Part shown: positions 9,010 to 16,914 of the stretch, piece by piece | Numbering within the stretch: the first letter of the stretch is position 1 | Layout: each line of letters opens with the position of its first letter | Origin: VRUE01 sp963702175 | GTDB lineage: Bacteria; Actinomycetota; Thermoleophilia; Solirubrobacterales; 70-9 | NCBI GenBank assembly: GCA_963702175.1 | Contig: OY969721.1 | Coordinates: 806,001 to 870,000, forward strand | Length of the DNA stretch: 64,000 nt | Reading direction: 5' to 3' | Notes under the pieces: model-generated | The model's database searches: none | Seen by the model: only the letters and a program-made list of their open reading frames with translations | Told to the model about the DNA's origin: nothing | Made by a program: the position numbers and the translations under genes

Positions 9010-9912
9010 TCAGGGTAGAGGTGGCGGTGTCGCGGCCGCCGGATTGAACGGAGTCCAGCACTCCGAGTCGAAGGGCAGCGAAGCCTTGTGCACCGTCGCC
9101 GCGATCTTCTGGTTGGCTTCGATCAAGTCCTCGAAGATCGCGCGCACCAGCGTCTCCGCCCTCGCCTCGGGCCCGATGGCTAGCGCAGCGGCGGCGTCGA
9201 GCAGTTGCTCCTGAGTGAGTGCTTCGGCTGTGCGGCCCGTAGCCTCGATCGCCGCCAGAGCGACGGGACGGCCGTCGATGCAGAAGGCGCCGAAGCGGGA
9301 GACGAAGACCAGGATCTCGTCGAAGTGCTCGTCTCCCTCGTCGACCTCGAAGCGCGTCCTCAGCCTGCCCAGGCGGTAGGTCAGCTCTGACCAGGTGAGC
9401 TGGGTGAACTGGGCCGGGGTGACCCAGAGAACGGTCGCGCAGACCGCCGTCCCCGGGCTGGGGAACAGCGTCGCCGGCATCGAGCCGTAGATCGAGGGCT
9501 GCGCCGACGCACCGACGTCGAAGTCGTGCAGGCGGCCAGTCAGGGCCAGCACCGAGCGGTCGCGCTCCTGCGGGAAGTGGGCGAACTTGCGCTCCAATGT
9601 CTCCGGGGCGCCGTTGGACCCGATTGCAAGCACCGGTAGGCGCCCGCCGGCCTCGGAGAGGAACTCGGCGAGCACGCCATCACGCTCGGCGTCGGTCATA
9701 TCTTCGAGTGGCTCGACGCCCCTGTCCGTCAGCCGATAGGAGCCCCGCGGTCGGGCCCAGGGATATCCGATCGCTCGTTCGAAGAGGGCGGCCTCGTAAT
9801 CGCGAGGCGAGAGGACGGCGGCCAAGCTACGTAGGTACTCCGCGAACCCCCGATCGTCCAGTCCAAGCCGGTCGAGCAGCTCCGGCTCGCTTATCGAGGG
9901 CCATTCCGACAC
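9010..9912 (-). CDS. Hypothetical protein (about 300 aa)
   Basis: A soluble protein with no recognised family. The N-terminal 110 residues look helical (ELLDRLGLDDRGFAEYLRSL) and are followed by a mixed alpha/beta region beginning LPVLAIGSNGAPETLERKF, which resembles gamma-glutamylcyclotransferase-like folds in its opening but lacks clear confirmation. The start is unsure: GTG at 9912 is preferred because the upstream Met codons lie inside the palindrome at 9933-9969. It follows the polytopic membrane protein gene on the same strand and may be cotranscribed with it. Confidence 0.55.
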   Translation of the reverse strand: MSEWPSISEPELLDRLGLDDRGFAEYLRSLAAVLSPRDYEAALFERAIGYPWARPRGSYRLTDRGVEPLEDMTDAERDGVLAEFLSEAGGRLPVLAIGSNGAPETLERKFAHFPQERDRSVLALTGRLHDFDVGASAQPSIYGSMPATLFPSPGTAVCATVLWVTPAQFTQLTWSELTYRLGRLRTRFEVDEGDEHFDEILVFVSRFGAFCIDGRPVALAAIEATGRTAEALTQEQLLDAAAALAIGPEARAETLVRAIFEDLIEANQKIAATVHKASLPFDSECWTPFNPAAATPPPLP

Positions 9913-9932
9913 CGGGCCATCGTAGGACGATT

Positions 9933-9969
9933 TGTCGACTTTCATCCGCATAGCGAGCGAAAGTCGACA
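9933..9969. repeat. 37-bp palindromic repeat, copy 2
   Basis: TGTCGACTTTC at 9933-9943 pairs with its complement at 9959-9969. Read on the minus strand, 34 of 37 bases match the copy at 2760-2796, including most of the loop (CGCTAT.CGG). It lies immediately after the stop of the gene ending at 9972. Confidence 0.85.
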
Positions 9970-9971
9970 CA

Positions 9972-11366
9972 TCAGGAGTTGGAGACCGAGAGCAGGTAGA
10001 GGCCGAAGCAGGTGAAGGCGACCATCACTGCCAGCATCCAGTACTGGGAGCGGGCGGCCTGGCGGTAGTCACCCCAGTAGGCCGTGGCGCGGTCGTGGGC
10101 GAGGGTCAGGGCGACGACGTGGCCGACTACGAGCGCCCCGACCTGAACGTACCAGACCGCGTTGGCGCTAAGCAGTCCGTAGTCAACCCCCCCGGAAGCG
10201 GTGCCGAAGAGGTCGGTCGTCGCCGTGCCCAGCGGGTCGGAGAGGAGGTAGGTGAACTGGGCCTGCTCCTGGAAGACGAAGAAGCTGAAGTAGTGGGCGA
10301 CGAGGTAGGCGAAGGCGATCGGGATCAGGGTGTGGGCGAAGCCAGACCAGAGCTTGCGCAGTGGCGGCGCCCCCTGCACCGTCGACATTCCCCGCACCCC
10401 GATCCAGTAAATGAGAGCAACACCGGCGAGGCAGAGGAGCATGAATAGCGAGCCGGTGACGCGGCGAGCGGCTGTCGCTTCCAGGCCGCCGTCCACCAAC
10501 CACTCGAAAACGCTCGTTAGCGCGCCCTTGAAGGCGCCCTCCTGGCCGCCGTCGTAGCTGGTCGTGGCGATCGAGGCGATCACGACTGCTGCCGACCCGG
10601 GCACGCTCGCCCAGCGGGTGGCGGCCGCTAGCGGCCGCCTCATCCCGAGTCGGCCCTCACGGCCTCCAAACGAGCCGAGCTGGGCGAACATGCCGAAGTA
10701 GACGGAGAAGAACTCGCCCCGCTCGCACCACTTCTCGACTCCGAACAGAGCCATCATCGCCAGCGTGTAGGCGCTATAGAGGAGGACGGCGATCGCCGCT
10801 GGGTGCGGAGAGACCCCGACCGCAACACCGCCGCTGACGCCGTAGACGACCTCCAACCAAACGAAGGCGACGAGACCGATCGCCGCCGGCCAGCGCCCCA
10901 GGCGCTCCGGGTACACGAGATGTGCAGCGCGCTGTCCGGCAAGCGTCCTGAACCCTCCCCCCACTGCCCGGCCGATCGCCCGCCACGGGTTGAAGGGCCG
11001 GAAGACGTCACCGAAGACGACGCTGAAGAGGGGGAAGCCAAGCCAGACGGTGACGAAGATGAAGGTAAGGGCGAAGTTGCGGTCGGGCGCCTCGGTCCCG
11101 CGCAGGCCGGAGTAGACCGCGACGCCGAGCAGGAAGACGCCGATCGCCCCGCAGAGGACCTGCGACGGCCAGCCGAGCAGGGCCCGCGAGAGCCCCGCTC
11201 CGAGCGGACGCCAGTTCTCGTCCTCGAAGCGGGGCTTCCGCCAGCCGACGGAGAGCGCGAAGAAGGAGACGATCAGGACGATCGACGCCCCCCAGGCGAA
11301 GAGCCAGGCCGGGATCGGCAGGTCCTGCCGAACGGCCAGCGCGTGCGCGTAAGGCAGCAGGTTCAT
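9972..11366 (-). CDS. Polytopic membrane protein of the family often annotated 'fenitrothion hydrolase'
   Basis: A 464-residue integral membrane protein with about ten predicted helices, beginning MNLLPYAHALAV. Conserved-looking polar sites lie in or near membranes: HTLIPIAFAYLVAHYFSFFVF and GHVVALTLAHDRA carry several histidines that could bind a metal or heme. I associate it with actinobacterial membrane proteins annotated as fenitrothion hydrolase; that label is from memory and the enzymatic role is doubtful here. The ATG at 11366 is preceded by a 55-bp hairpin repeat (11379-11433). It follows a cupredoxin-like lipoprotein gene in the same direction. Confidence 0.6.
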   Translation of the reverse strand: MNLLPYAHALAVRQDLPIPAWLFAWGASIVLIVSFFALSVGWRKPRFEDENWRPLGAGLSRALLGWPSQVLCGAIGVFLLGVAVYSGLRGTEAPDRNFALTFIFVTVWLGFPLFSVVFGDVFRPFNPWRAIGRAVGGGFRTLAGQRAAHLVYPERLGRWPAAIGLVAFVWLEVVYGVSGGVAVGVSPHPAAIAVLLYSAYTLAMMALFGVEKWCERGEFFSVYFGMFAQLGSFGGREGRLGMRRPLAAATRWASVPGSAAVVIASIATTSYDGGQEGAFKGALTSVFEWLVDGGLEATAARRVTGSLFMLLCLAGVALIYWIGVRGMSTVQGAPPLRKLWSGFAHTLIPIAFAYLVAHYFSFFVFQEQAQFTYLLSDPLGTATTDLFGTASGGVDYGLLSANAVWYVQVGALVVGHVVALTLAHDRATAYWGDYRQAARSQYWMLAVMVAFTCFGLYLLSVSNS

Positions 11367-11378
11367 GACAAATGTTCC

Positions 11379-11433
11379 CGCTTGGCTCCCGGCGCGAAGA
11401 ACCAGAGATGCACGCTTGGTCGCTCCGCGCTCA
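11379..11433 (-). repeat. 55-bp hairpin repeat, copy A (5' leader)
   Basis: This segment matches 12212-12266 at 54 of 55 positions. On the minus strand it contains GCGCGGAGCGACC facing GGTTCTTCGCGC, an imperfect stem around a 13-nt loop. It begins at the stop codon of the lipoprotein gene and ends 12 nt before the start of the polytopic membrane protein, so it would form the leader of that gene. Confidence 0.85.
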
Positions 11434-11874
11434 CGGGTTGACGCGCAGCTCCGCGATCTGTTTCTCGCTGCCGTGCAGCTCGACCTCGAAGATCCCTTCG
11501 ATGTCGGCCGGGAAGGAAAGCGTGGCGGTGCGGCCCGCCGGTACCTCCTCCTCGACGTCATAGCCGTGGACGTGGACCTCGTCGGCTTTGTCGGAGCTGA
11601 CCCTGAAGCGAACCTGTTCGCCGGCGTCGTACTCGAGCTCGACTATGCCGCCGACCGGCTCACCATTGCGGACGATGATCGTCGGGATCGCCGGCTGGTC
11701 ACCACCGGTCGGCTGTTTGTCGCCTTTGCTCGCTCCATTCTCGCTCGCCGGCGCCTCAGTCGGGGTCGAGCCGGTGGTCGTCGTGTCGTCGTCACTGTCG
11801 TCGCCGCAGGCGACCAGCCCTGCCACCGCGACGAGCGTGAACAGAAGTGCGATGCCCTTCTTTGCATGTTGCAT
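11431..11874 (-). CDS. Cupredoxin-like lipoprotein
   Basis: A 147-residue exported lipoprotein: signal peptide MQHAKKGIALLFTLVAVAG with lipobox VAGLVAC, then a Thr/Ser/Ala-rich linker, then a beta-rich C-terminal domain of about 85 residues. The domain has a cupredoxin-like pattern (VELEYDAGEQVRFRVSSDKA, an HVH motif, AGRTATLSFPADIEGIFEVELH) and potential metal-binding histidines but no type-1 copper cysteine. AAGGAGAT stands before the ATG at 11874. Placed between two membrane proteins, it may bind or deliver a metal outside the membrane; this is inference. Confidence 0.75.
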   Translation of the reverse strand: MQHAKKGIALLFTLVAVAGLVACGDDSDDDTTTTGSTPTEAPASENGASKGDKQPTGGDQPAIPTIIVRNGEPVGGIVELEYDAGEQVRFRVSSDKADEVHVHGYDVEEEVPAGRTATLSFPADIEGIFEVELHGSEKQIAELRVNP

Positions 11875-11956
11875 ATGCCATCTCCTTTTCAGTCGAGTGC
11901 GCGCCGCCCCGAGCGTGGAGTTCGGCGCGGTCCGCGCGGAGCCGTTGTTCGAACGG

Positions 11957-12199
11957 CTAGGCGGGCGGAGCGCGACCGGAGAGACTGAAGGCGAGGAGAA
12001 GGCCGCCGTGGGCCGGACGGCACAACGACGGGCGAGGGCGCTGCTTACGTAGGCCGACGATCCGGTCGCGTGAGCGCGCGGCGATGCGCTCGGACAGCCG
12101 CACCATTGCCTCACAGCCGGGGTAACGACCCGCCAGCAGGCAGGCGACCAACAGCAAAAGCGGCACGAGCGGCAGGAGGATGGCGCCAAGCTCGACCAT
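11957..12199 (-). CDS. Small membrane protein (80 aa)
   Basis: The frame from ATG 12199 (or GTG 12202) encodes MVELGAILLPLVPLLLLVACLLAGRYPGCEA, one hydrophobic helix followed by an amphipathic basic segment MVRLSERIAARSR. A short GRYPG motif after the helix suggests a real conserved small protein. The C-terminus is Pro/Arg-rich. The same 55-bp repeat that precedes the polytopic protein lies 12 nt upstream of its start. It is the first gene of the minus-strand cluster. No family name can be given. Confidence 0.5.
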   Translation of the reverse strand: MVELGAILLPLVPLLLLVACLLAGRYPGCEAMVRLSERIAARSRDRIVGLRKQRPRPSLCRPAHGGLLLAFSLSGRAPPA

Positions 12200-12211
12200 C
12201 ACATTGCCTCG

Positions 12212-12266
12212 CGCTTCGCTCCCGGCGCGAAGAACCAGAGATGCACGCTTGGTCGCTCCGCGCTCA
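12212..12266 (-). repeat. 55-bp hairpin repeat, copy B (5' leader)
   Basis: Matches copy A at 11379-11433 with a single mismatch. It ends 12 nt before the ATG at 12199, nearly the same distance as copy A keeps from its gene, which points to a shared regulatory leader rather than random duplication. Confidence 0.85.
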
Positions 12267-12278
12267 TTGGCGCCAGGA

Positions 12279-12284
12279 TAACGT
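12279..12284 (+). promoter_or_regulatory. Candidate leaderless -10 (TAACGT)
   Basis: TAACGT lies 6 nt before the ATG at 12291; no SD is present. Confidence 0.45.
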
Positions 12285-12290
12285 CCGCGG

Positions 12291-13112
12291 ATGCGCCCGG
12301 AGAGGGACACCATCGCCGCACCGGACCTGCCGGCGGGCATCGAGTGGGTCGGCGGCGCGCCGGCCTCGATGCCGGCGCTGACCGCCGCCGGGCCGGTCTT
12401 GGTCCACTTCTTCGACTTCGCCCAGCTCAACAGCGTGCGCACGCTTCCCTACCTGATCGAGTGGGAGCGCCGCTACCGCGACGCCGGCCTCAGGGTGATC
12501 GGCGTGCAAGCGCCGCGCTTCCCCTTCGGCGGCGAGCGCGCGGCGGTCGAGACCAGCCTCAGCCGCCTCGGCGTCGAGTTCCCGGTGGCGATCGACGCCG
12601 GGCGCGAGCTCTGGCACGCCTACGGCTGTGAGGGCTGGCCCAGCCTCTTCCTCTGGATGACCGGCGGCGCGTTGAGCTGGTTCCATTTCGGCGAGGGCGA
12701 GTACCTGGGAACAGAGGAGGCGATCCAGGCGGAGCTGCGCGAGCAGGACGCGCTGCGCAAGCTGCCGCCGCCGATGGAACCCCTCCGCCCCACCGACTCC
12801 CCCACCGCCCGCGTAATGCCCCCCACCGAGGAGCTCTTCCCCAGCGGCAACTGGGAGCACCCCTGGATAGCCGGCGAGGACGGCTACGAGCTGACTCTCG
12901 ACTATGCCGCCGGCGGCGCCTACGCCACGGTCGAGGGAACCGGCGAGATCGCGGTCGAGCTGGACGGCTCGGCGCTCGACCCAGTCGAGGTCGACGGCCC
13001 CGCCCTGTATGCGCTCGCCGAGCATTCCGGCCACGAAGCCCACCGCCTGACCCTCCACCCCACCCCGGGGCTCCGCGTCTGGTCGGTCAGCTTTGCGGCC
13101 GGAATGCCGTGA
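12291..13112 (+). CDS. TlpA/DipZ-like thioredoxin-fold protein lacking the redox cysteines
   Basis: A 273-residue protein. Residues about 15-165 follow a TlpA/AhpC-TSA fold (VLVHFFDFAQLNSVRTLPYLIEW, RVIGVQAPRFPF, VEFPVAIDAG, YGCEGWPSLFLW). At the place of the WCxxC active site it reads FAQLNS, so it cannot act as a disulfide reductase in the usual way. Residues about 185-273 form a beta-rich domain (NWEHPWIAGEDGYELTLDY...) like the C-terminal module of DipZ-type proteins. No signal peptide is visible. It is transcribed away from the cupredoxin cluster, so a link is possible but unproven. Confidence 0.75.
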   Translation: MRPERDTIAAPDLPAGIEWVGGAPASMPALTAAGPVLVHFFDFAQLNSVRTLPYLIEWERRYRDAGLRVIGVQAPRFPFGGERAAVETSLSRLGVEFPVAIDAGRELWHAYGCEGWPSLFLWMTGGALSWFHFGEGEYLGTEEAIQAELREQDALRKLPPPMEPLRPTDSPTARVMPPTEELFPSGNWEHPWIAGEDGYELTLDYAAGGAYATVEGTGEIAVELDGSALDPVEVDGPALYALAEHSGHEAHRLTLHPTPGLRVWSVSFAAGMP

Positions 13113-13131
13113 GATCGGCCCGGGAAGTCCG

Positions 13132-13872
13132 CTAGACCCCAGGCCCGCAAACGGCGGTCTTGGCAGCCTGAGCCTGGGCCAGTATCGCTGCGGCCTGCGT
13201 AAGCCCCTGCTGGGCCTGGCCCAGTCCCCGTTTGGCCCGGTTCCGTTCTCTGAGGGCTTTGCGGAGCTTTTTCTGCGCTTTCTGTTTGGCCTGGGCGTCT
13301 TTTTTGGCAGCTCGTTTCACAGCCCCTTTCGCATTACTCGCCTGCCTGACGCTTCGCCTGAGCTTTTCATTGGCCACTTTGACTTTTGCCTGGGCAGCAG
13401 CAAACGCCGCCTCGGCTGCGGCCGCGGGTCCTTGCGCCGAGATGCACTCCGCGCTGCCGGCCGGGGAGGCGGTCGTGCGCGCCGTCCAGGTCAGCGTCCC
13501 GGTGGCGCATTCGGTGTCGTTGAACGTCCCCTGCGCGAGCTGGACGCCGGGGAACGTGCCGGAATAGCTGAATTCCAGCGCGGCGCTGCTGAAGCTGAAG
13601 CTGTTATTGACGATCGGGGCGCCGGGCAGCTCAAAGGACGCCACATCGCAAAATTCGCCTTTGTAGTTTTCCACGCGGAAGCGCGTGACGGTAGAGCCGT
13701 CGGCCGAGACGTCGAAGAGGACTGCTCCGCCACCGCTATGGGTGCCGATGTAGGTCGCACCCGGAATGTGGAACGCGGCTGCGGTCGAAGCACCCCCGAC
13801 GAGCAAGAGAAGGCCCGCGGCGACAATTGCGATGAACGATCTGTACGCGTGGTTCACGCTTTCACTCTCCAT
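13132..13872 (-). CDS. Secreted protein with beta domain and Lys/Ala-rich coiled coil
   Basis: A 246-residue exported protein. A hydrophobic signal peptide ends at about residue 34 (GGASTAAAF). Residues 35-145 form a beta-rich domain (ATYIGTHSGGGAVLFDVSADGS...) with paired cysteines at 74 and about 122, a type I associate with secreted proteins of Solirubrobacterales. Residues about 155-240 are Ala/Lys/Gln-rich and should form a highly basic coiled coil, which may bind cell wall polymers or nucleic acid. The substrate or partner is unknown. Confidence 0.7.
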   Translation of the reverse strand: MESESVNHAYRSFIAIVAAGLLLLVGGASTAAAFHIPGATYIGTHSGGGAVLFDVSADGSTVTRFRVENYKGEFCDVASFELPGAPIVNNSFSFSSAALEFSYSGTFPGVQLAQGTFNDTECATGTLTWTARTTASPAGSAECISAQGPAAAAEAAFAAAQAKVKVANEKLRRSVRQASNAKGAVKRAAKKDAQAKQKAQKKLRKALRERNRAKRGLGQAQQGLTQAAAILAQAQAAKTAVCGPGV

Positions 13873-13951
13873 CCCTTAGTGAATAACGGCGCGAACCTAT
13901 CAAGAATCTGAGCAGTACCGATTAGCGCATCGGTTGTAGTGCGCTAACTGA

Positions 13952-14914
13952 CTACGCGGAGCTCGCCTCGCGAATCTCCTTCGGCAGCATGAAGCGCACG
14001 TCCTCGTGGACGGTGCGTAGCTCGGAAACGTCCTCGGCGCCGCGTTCGCGGAAGAGCTCGACCAGGCTTTCGACCAGCTCCTCGGGGGCGCTGGCGCCGG
14101 AGGTGATGCCAACCGTCTCAACCCCCTCCAGCCACTCTTCCCGCACCTGGGTGTGGTTGTCGATCAGGTGCGAGGCGGCGCCGTGTTCGCGCGCCACCTC
14201 GACCAGGCGGTTGGAGTTGGAGGAGTTGGTGGAGCCGATCACGAGCACCAGGTCGCACTCGCTTGCCAGTTGCTTGACCGCGATCTGGCGGTTGGTGGTC
14301 GCGTAACAGATGTCGTCGGACTTGGAGCTGACGATTGAGGGGAACTTGGCCCGCAGGGCGGCGATCACCTCGGCCGTCTCGTCGACCGAGAGGGTCGTCT
14401 GGGTGATGAAGGCGACTCGCTCGGGATCGGGGACCTCGAGCGCCGCCACCTCGTCGGCGGTTTCGATCAGGACGATGCTGTCCGGCGCCTCGCCGGTCGT
14501 CCCTTCGACCTCCTCGTGGCCCTCGTGGCCGATCATGATGATCGTGTAGCCGTCGGCAGCGAAGCGGCGGGCGGAGACGTGGACCTTGGTCACCAGCGGG
14601 CAGGTGGCGTCGATTGTGCGCAAACGGCGGGCGGCGGCGTTCTCGTGGACGGCCGGGGCGACGCCGTGGGCGGAGAAGACGACCATTTCCCCCTCCGGCA
14701 CCTCGCTCTCCTCCTCGACGAAGATCGCGCCGCGCTTGGAGAGCTCCTCGACCACGTGCTTGTTGTGGACGATCTCCTTGCGCACGTAGACGGGCGCGCC
14801 GTAGTGCTCCAGCGCGCGCTCGACCGTCTGCACGGCGCGGTCGACGCCAGCGCAGTAGCCGCGCGGAGCGGCGAGCAAGACCCGTTTCGGGGCCGCGATC
14901 GCGGTGGGAGGCAT
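13952..14914 (-). CDS. ispH: IspH (LytB), 4-hydroxy-3-methylbut-2-enyl diphosphate reductase
   Basis: A 320-residue [4Fe-4S] enzyme for the last step of the MEP isoprenoid pathway, making IPP and DMAPP. Cluster ligands are C21 (GYCAGV), C105 (DATCPLV) and C203 (DDICYAT); the catalytic glutamate lies in GHEGHEEVEGTTG and the TQTTLS motif at 171-176 binds substrate phosphate. The ATG at 14914 is chosen: a longer frame exists but TACCCT sits 6 nt upstream, giving a leaderless start. It diverges from the acyltransferase gene. Confidence 0.96.
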   Translation of the reverse strand: MPPTAIAAPKRVLLAAPRGYCAGVDRAVQTVERALEHYGAPVYVRKEIVHNKHVVEELSKRGAIFVEEESEVPEGEMVVFSAHGVAPAVHENAAARRLRTIDATCPLVTKVHVSARRFAADGYTIIMIGHEGHEEVEGTTGEAPDSIVLIETADEVAALEVPDPERVAFITQTTLSVDETAEVIAALRAKFPSIVSSKSDDICYATTNRQIAVKQLASECDLVLVIGSTNSSNSNRLVEVAREHGAASHLIDNHTQVREEWLEGVETVGITSGASAPEELVESLVELFRERGAEDVSELRTVHEDVRFMLPKEIREASSA

Positions 14915-14920
14915 GGACGG

Positions 14921-14934
14921 AGGGTAGCTAGCCT
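14921..14934. promoter_or_regulatory. Back-to-back leaderless promoters for ispH and the acyltransferase
   Basis: In 14 bases lie a minus-strand TACCCT (14921-14926, 6 nt from the ispH ATG) and a plus-strand TAGCCT (14929-14934, 5 nt from the ATG at 14940). The two start codons are only 25 bases apart, so two RNA polymerases could not use the site at once. Confidence 0.5.
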
Positions 14935-14939
14935 GTCCC

Positions 14940-16358
14940 ATGGCTATGCACACGACCGGAGCCCATCTCGAACGACTGACCGCCGTCGACGCCTCGTTCC
15001 TGACCAACGAGACGTCCTCCAGCCACATGCATATCGGCGGGATCCTGGTCTTCGAGGGCCCGCCGCCCAAGTACGTCGACCTGGTCGAGCACGTGCGCGG
15101 CAAGCTCGACAAAGTGCCGCGCTTCCGCCAGCGGCTGGTGGTGCCGCCGCTGGAGGCGGGGCGGCCGCTCTGGGCCGACGACGTCAACTTCAACCTCACC
15201 TACCACCTCCGCCATACAGCGCTGCCGGAGCCGGGCGGCGAGGACGAGCTGAAGCGCCTCGCGGGCCGCGTCTTCTCCCAGCAGCTCGATCGCTCCAAGC
15301 CGCTCTGGGAGATGTGGCTGGTGCAGGGCCTCGAGCGCGACCGCTTCGCTCTGCTCACCAAGACCCACCATGCCGCCGTCGACGGGATCGGGGGCGTCGA
15401 CATCGGCACCGTGCTCTTCGACCTCGAGCCGGTGCCGGAGCCGGCGCCGAGCAAAGACGGCTGGGTGCCCGAGCGCGAGCCGACGACAGCAGAGCTGGTC
15501 GCGCGCGGCGCCACCGACGCGGCGGCGGCCCCGGTGAAGCTGGCCGAGCGGGCGGTACAGGCCGTGCGCAACCCCGAGGCTGCGGCGCGGCGCCTTGTCG
15601 AGGCGTTGGAGGGCGTCGGCGAGGTCGTCGGCGCCTTCGCCGACCCGGCGCCAGACGTGCCGCTGAACCAGCCGATCGGCCCGCACAGGCGCTTCGCCTG
15701 GGCGCGCTCGGACCTGGCGAACTTCAAGCGGATCAAGGACACCTTCGGCGGCACCGTCAACGACGTCGTCCTCGCCGTGGTGACCGGGGCGCTGCGCGAG
15801 TGGCTGCACAACCGCGGGATCCGCACCGAGGGGCTGGAGCTGCGGGCGCTGGTGCCGGTCTCGATCCGGACGGAGGACGAGCGCGGCGAACCGGGCAACC
15901 GGATCGCCGCGATGCGCGGGCCGCTGCCGGTCTACGTCGAGGATCCGGTACGGCGGCTGCGCGTGGTGAGCGAGCAGATGGAGGGGCTGAAGCGCTCCAA
16001 GCAGGCGCTCGGCGCCGAAGTCATCTCTCGCTTCAACGACTTCGCGCCCCCCACCCTGCTCGCCCAGGCCTCGCGGATCAACTTCTCAACCCGCCTCTTC
16101 AACATGATCGTCACCAACGTGCCGGGGCCGCAGATTCCCCTCTACGTGCTGGGGCGCGAGCTGGAGGAGGTCTTCCCGGTCGCCTTCCTGCCCGAGAACC
16201 ACGCCCTCGCGGTGGCGATCATGAGCTACAACGGCCGCATCTGCTTCGGCCTGCTCGGCGACTACGACTCGATGGAGGACATCGAGGAGTTCTCCCTCGG
16301 CTTGATCAGGTCGTTGCGCGAGCTCGAGGAGGCGGCCTCGGCCGCCTCCACCGCCTGA
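14940..16358 (+). CDS. WS/DGAT family wax-ester synthase / diacylglycerol acyltransferase
   Basis: A 472-residue bifunctional-type acyltransferase that joins fatty acyl-CoA to a long-chain alcohol or diacylglycerol for storage lipid. The catalytic HHxxxDG motif is HHAAVDG at 143-149. The N-terminal LTAVDASFL, PLWEMWLVQG at 121-130, the NDVVLAVVTGALR helix and the C-terminal FNMIVTNVPGPQ.PLY signature are all present. Full length for the family. Starts right after a leaderless -10. Confidence 0.93.
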   Translation: MAMHTTGAHLERLTAVDASFLTNETSSSHMHIGGILVFEGPPPKYVDLVEHVRGKLDKVPRFRQRLVVPPLEAGRPLWADDVNFNLTYHLRHTALPEPGGEDELKRLAGRVFSQQLDRSKPLWEMWLVQGLERDRFALLTKTHHAAVDGIGGVDIGTVLFDLEPVPEPAPSKDGWVPEREPTTAELVARGATDAAAAPVKLAERAVQAVRNPEAAARRLVEALEGVGEVVGAFADPAPDVPLNQPIGPHRRFAWARSDLANFKRIKDTFGGTVNDVVLAVVTGALREWLHNRGIRTEGLELRALVPVSIRTEDERGEPGNRIAAMRGPLPVYVEDPVRRLRVVSEQMEGLKRSKQALGAEVISRFNDFAPPTLLAQASRINFSTRLFNMIVTNVPGPQIPLYVLGRELEEVFPVAFLPENHALAVAIMSYNGRICFGLLGDYDSMEDIEEFSLGLIRSLRELEEAASAASTA

Positions 16359-16381
16359 GCCTCCCGGGCACCGCCCCTCTC

Positions 16382-16387
16382 TAGGCT
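16382..16387 (+). promoter_or_regulatory. Candidate leaderless -10 (TAGGCT) for the FxsA gene
   Basis: TAGGCT lies 6 nt before the ATG at 16394, without an SD. Confidence 0.45.
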
Positions 16388-16393
16388 TCGCTC

Positions 16394-16897
16394 ATGCCTC
16401 TGCTCGTCATCCTCTTCATCGTCGTCCCGATCGTCGAGCTGTACGTGATCATCCAGGTCGGCCAGGCGATCGGCGTGGTGCCGACGCTGGCGCTGCTCGT
16501 CGCCGACGCGCTGCTGGGCTCGCTGCTGCTGCGCCAGCAGGGCCGCGGCGCCTGGCGCCGCTTTAACGCAGCCCTGGCCGAGCACCGCTTCCCCGGCCGC
16601 GAGGTAGCCGACGGTCTGATGATCGCCGTCGGCGGCACCCTGCTCCTCACCCCCGGCTTCGTCACCGACATCTTCGGCCTCGCCCTGCTGATCCCACCGA
16701 GCCGAGCGGTCCTGCGGCGCCTCCTGCGCCGCTTCGCCGCCCGCCGCTTCCTCGTCGTCGGCGCCGCCAGCCGCATGCCGATGGGCGGCCCGCCAACGGG
16801 CGGCCCCCCGAACGGCGCCACTCGCAGCTACGACTACGACGGGACCGCCGAGGAGATCGACGCGGACGATCCACAGCTGCCGAAGCCCGAGCACTGA
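16394..16897 (+). CDS. FxsA family membrane protein
   Basis: A 167-residue membrane protein with three hydrophobic segments: LFIVVPIVELYVIIQVG, VVPTLALLVADALLGSLLL, and GGTLLLTPGFVTDIFGLALLIP. The TPGF.TD.FGLALLIPP...R motif is diagnostic of FxsA, which in E. coli relieves F-plasmid exclusion of phage T7 but whose normal role is unknown. The C-terminal 45 residues are Gly/Pro-rich then acidic. It stands between the acyltransferase and the cupin gene, each with its own start signals. Confidence 0.9.
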   Translation: MPLLVILFIVVPIVELYVIIQVGQAIGVVPTLALLVADALLGSLLLRQQGRGAWRRFNAALAEHRFPGREVADGLMIAVGGTLLLTPGFVTDIFGLALLIPPSRAVLRRLLRRFAARRFLVVGAASRMPMGGPPTGGPPNGATRSYDYDGTAEEIDADDPQLPKPEH

Positions 16898-16914
16898 GCG
16901 CTCCAATGCGGCCC

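Noticed and set aside
14516..16384. 622-codon plus-strand frame over ispH and the acyltransferase
   Set aside because: It runs antisense to ispH and out of frame through the acyltransferase; Arg/Ala/Gly-rich with no motif.
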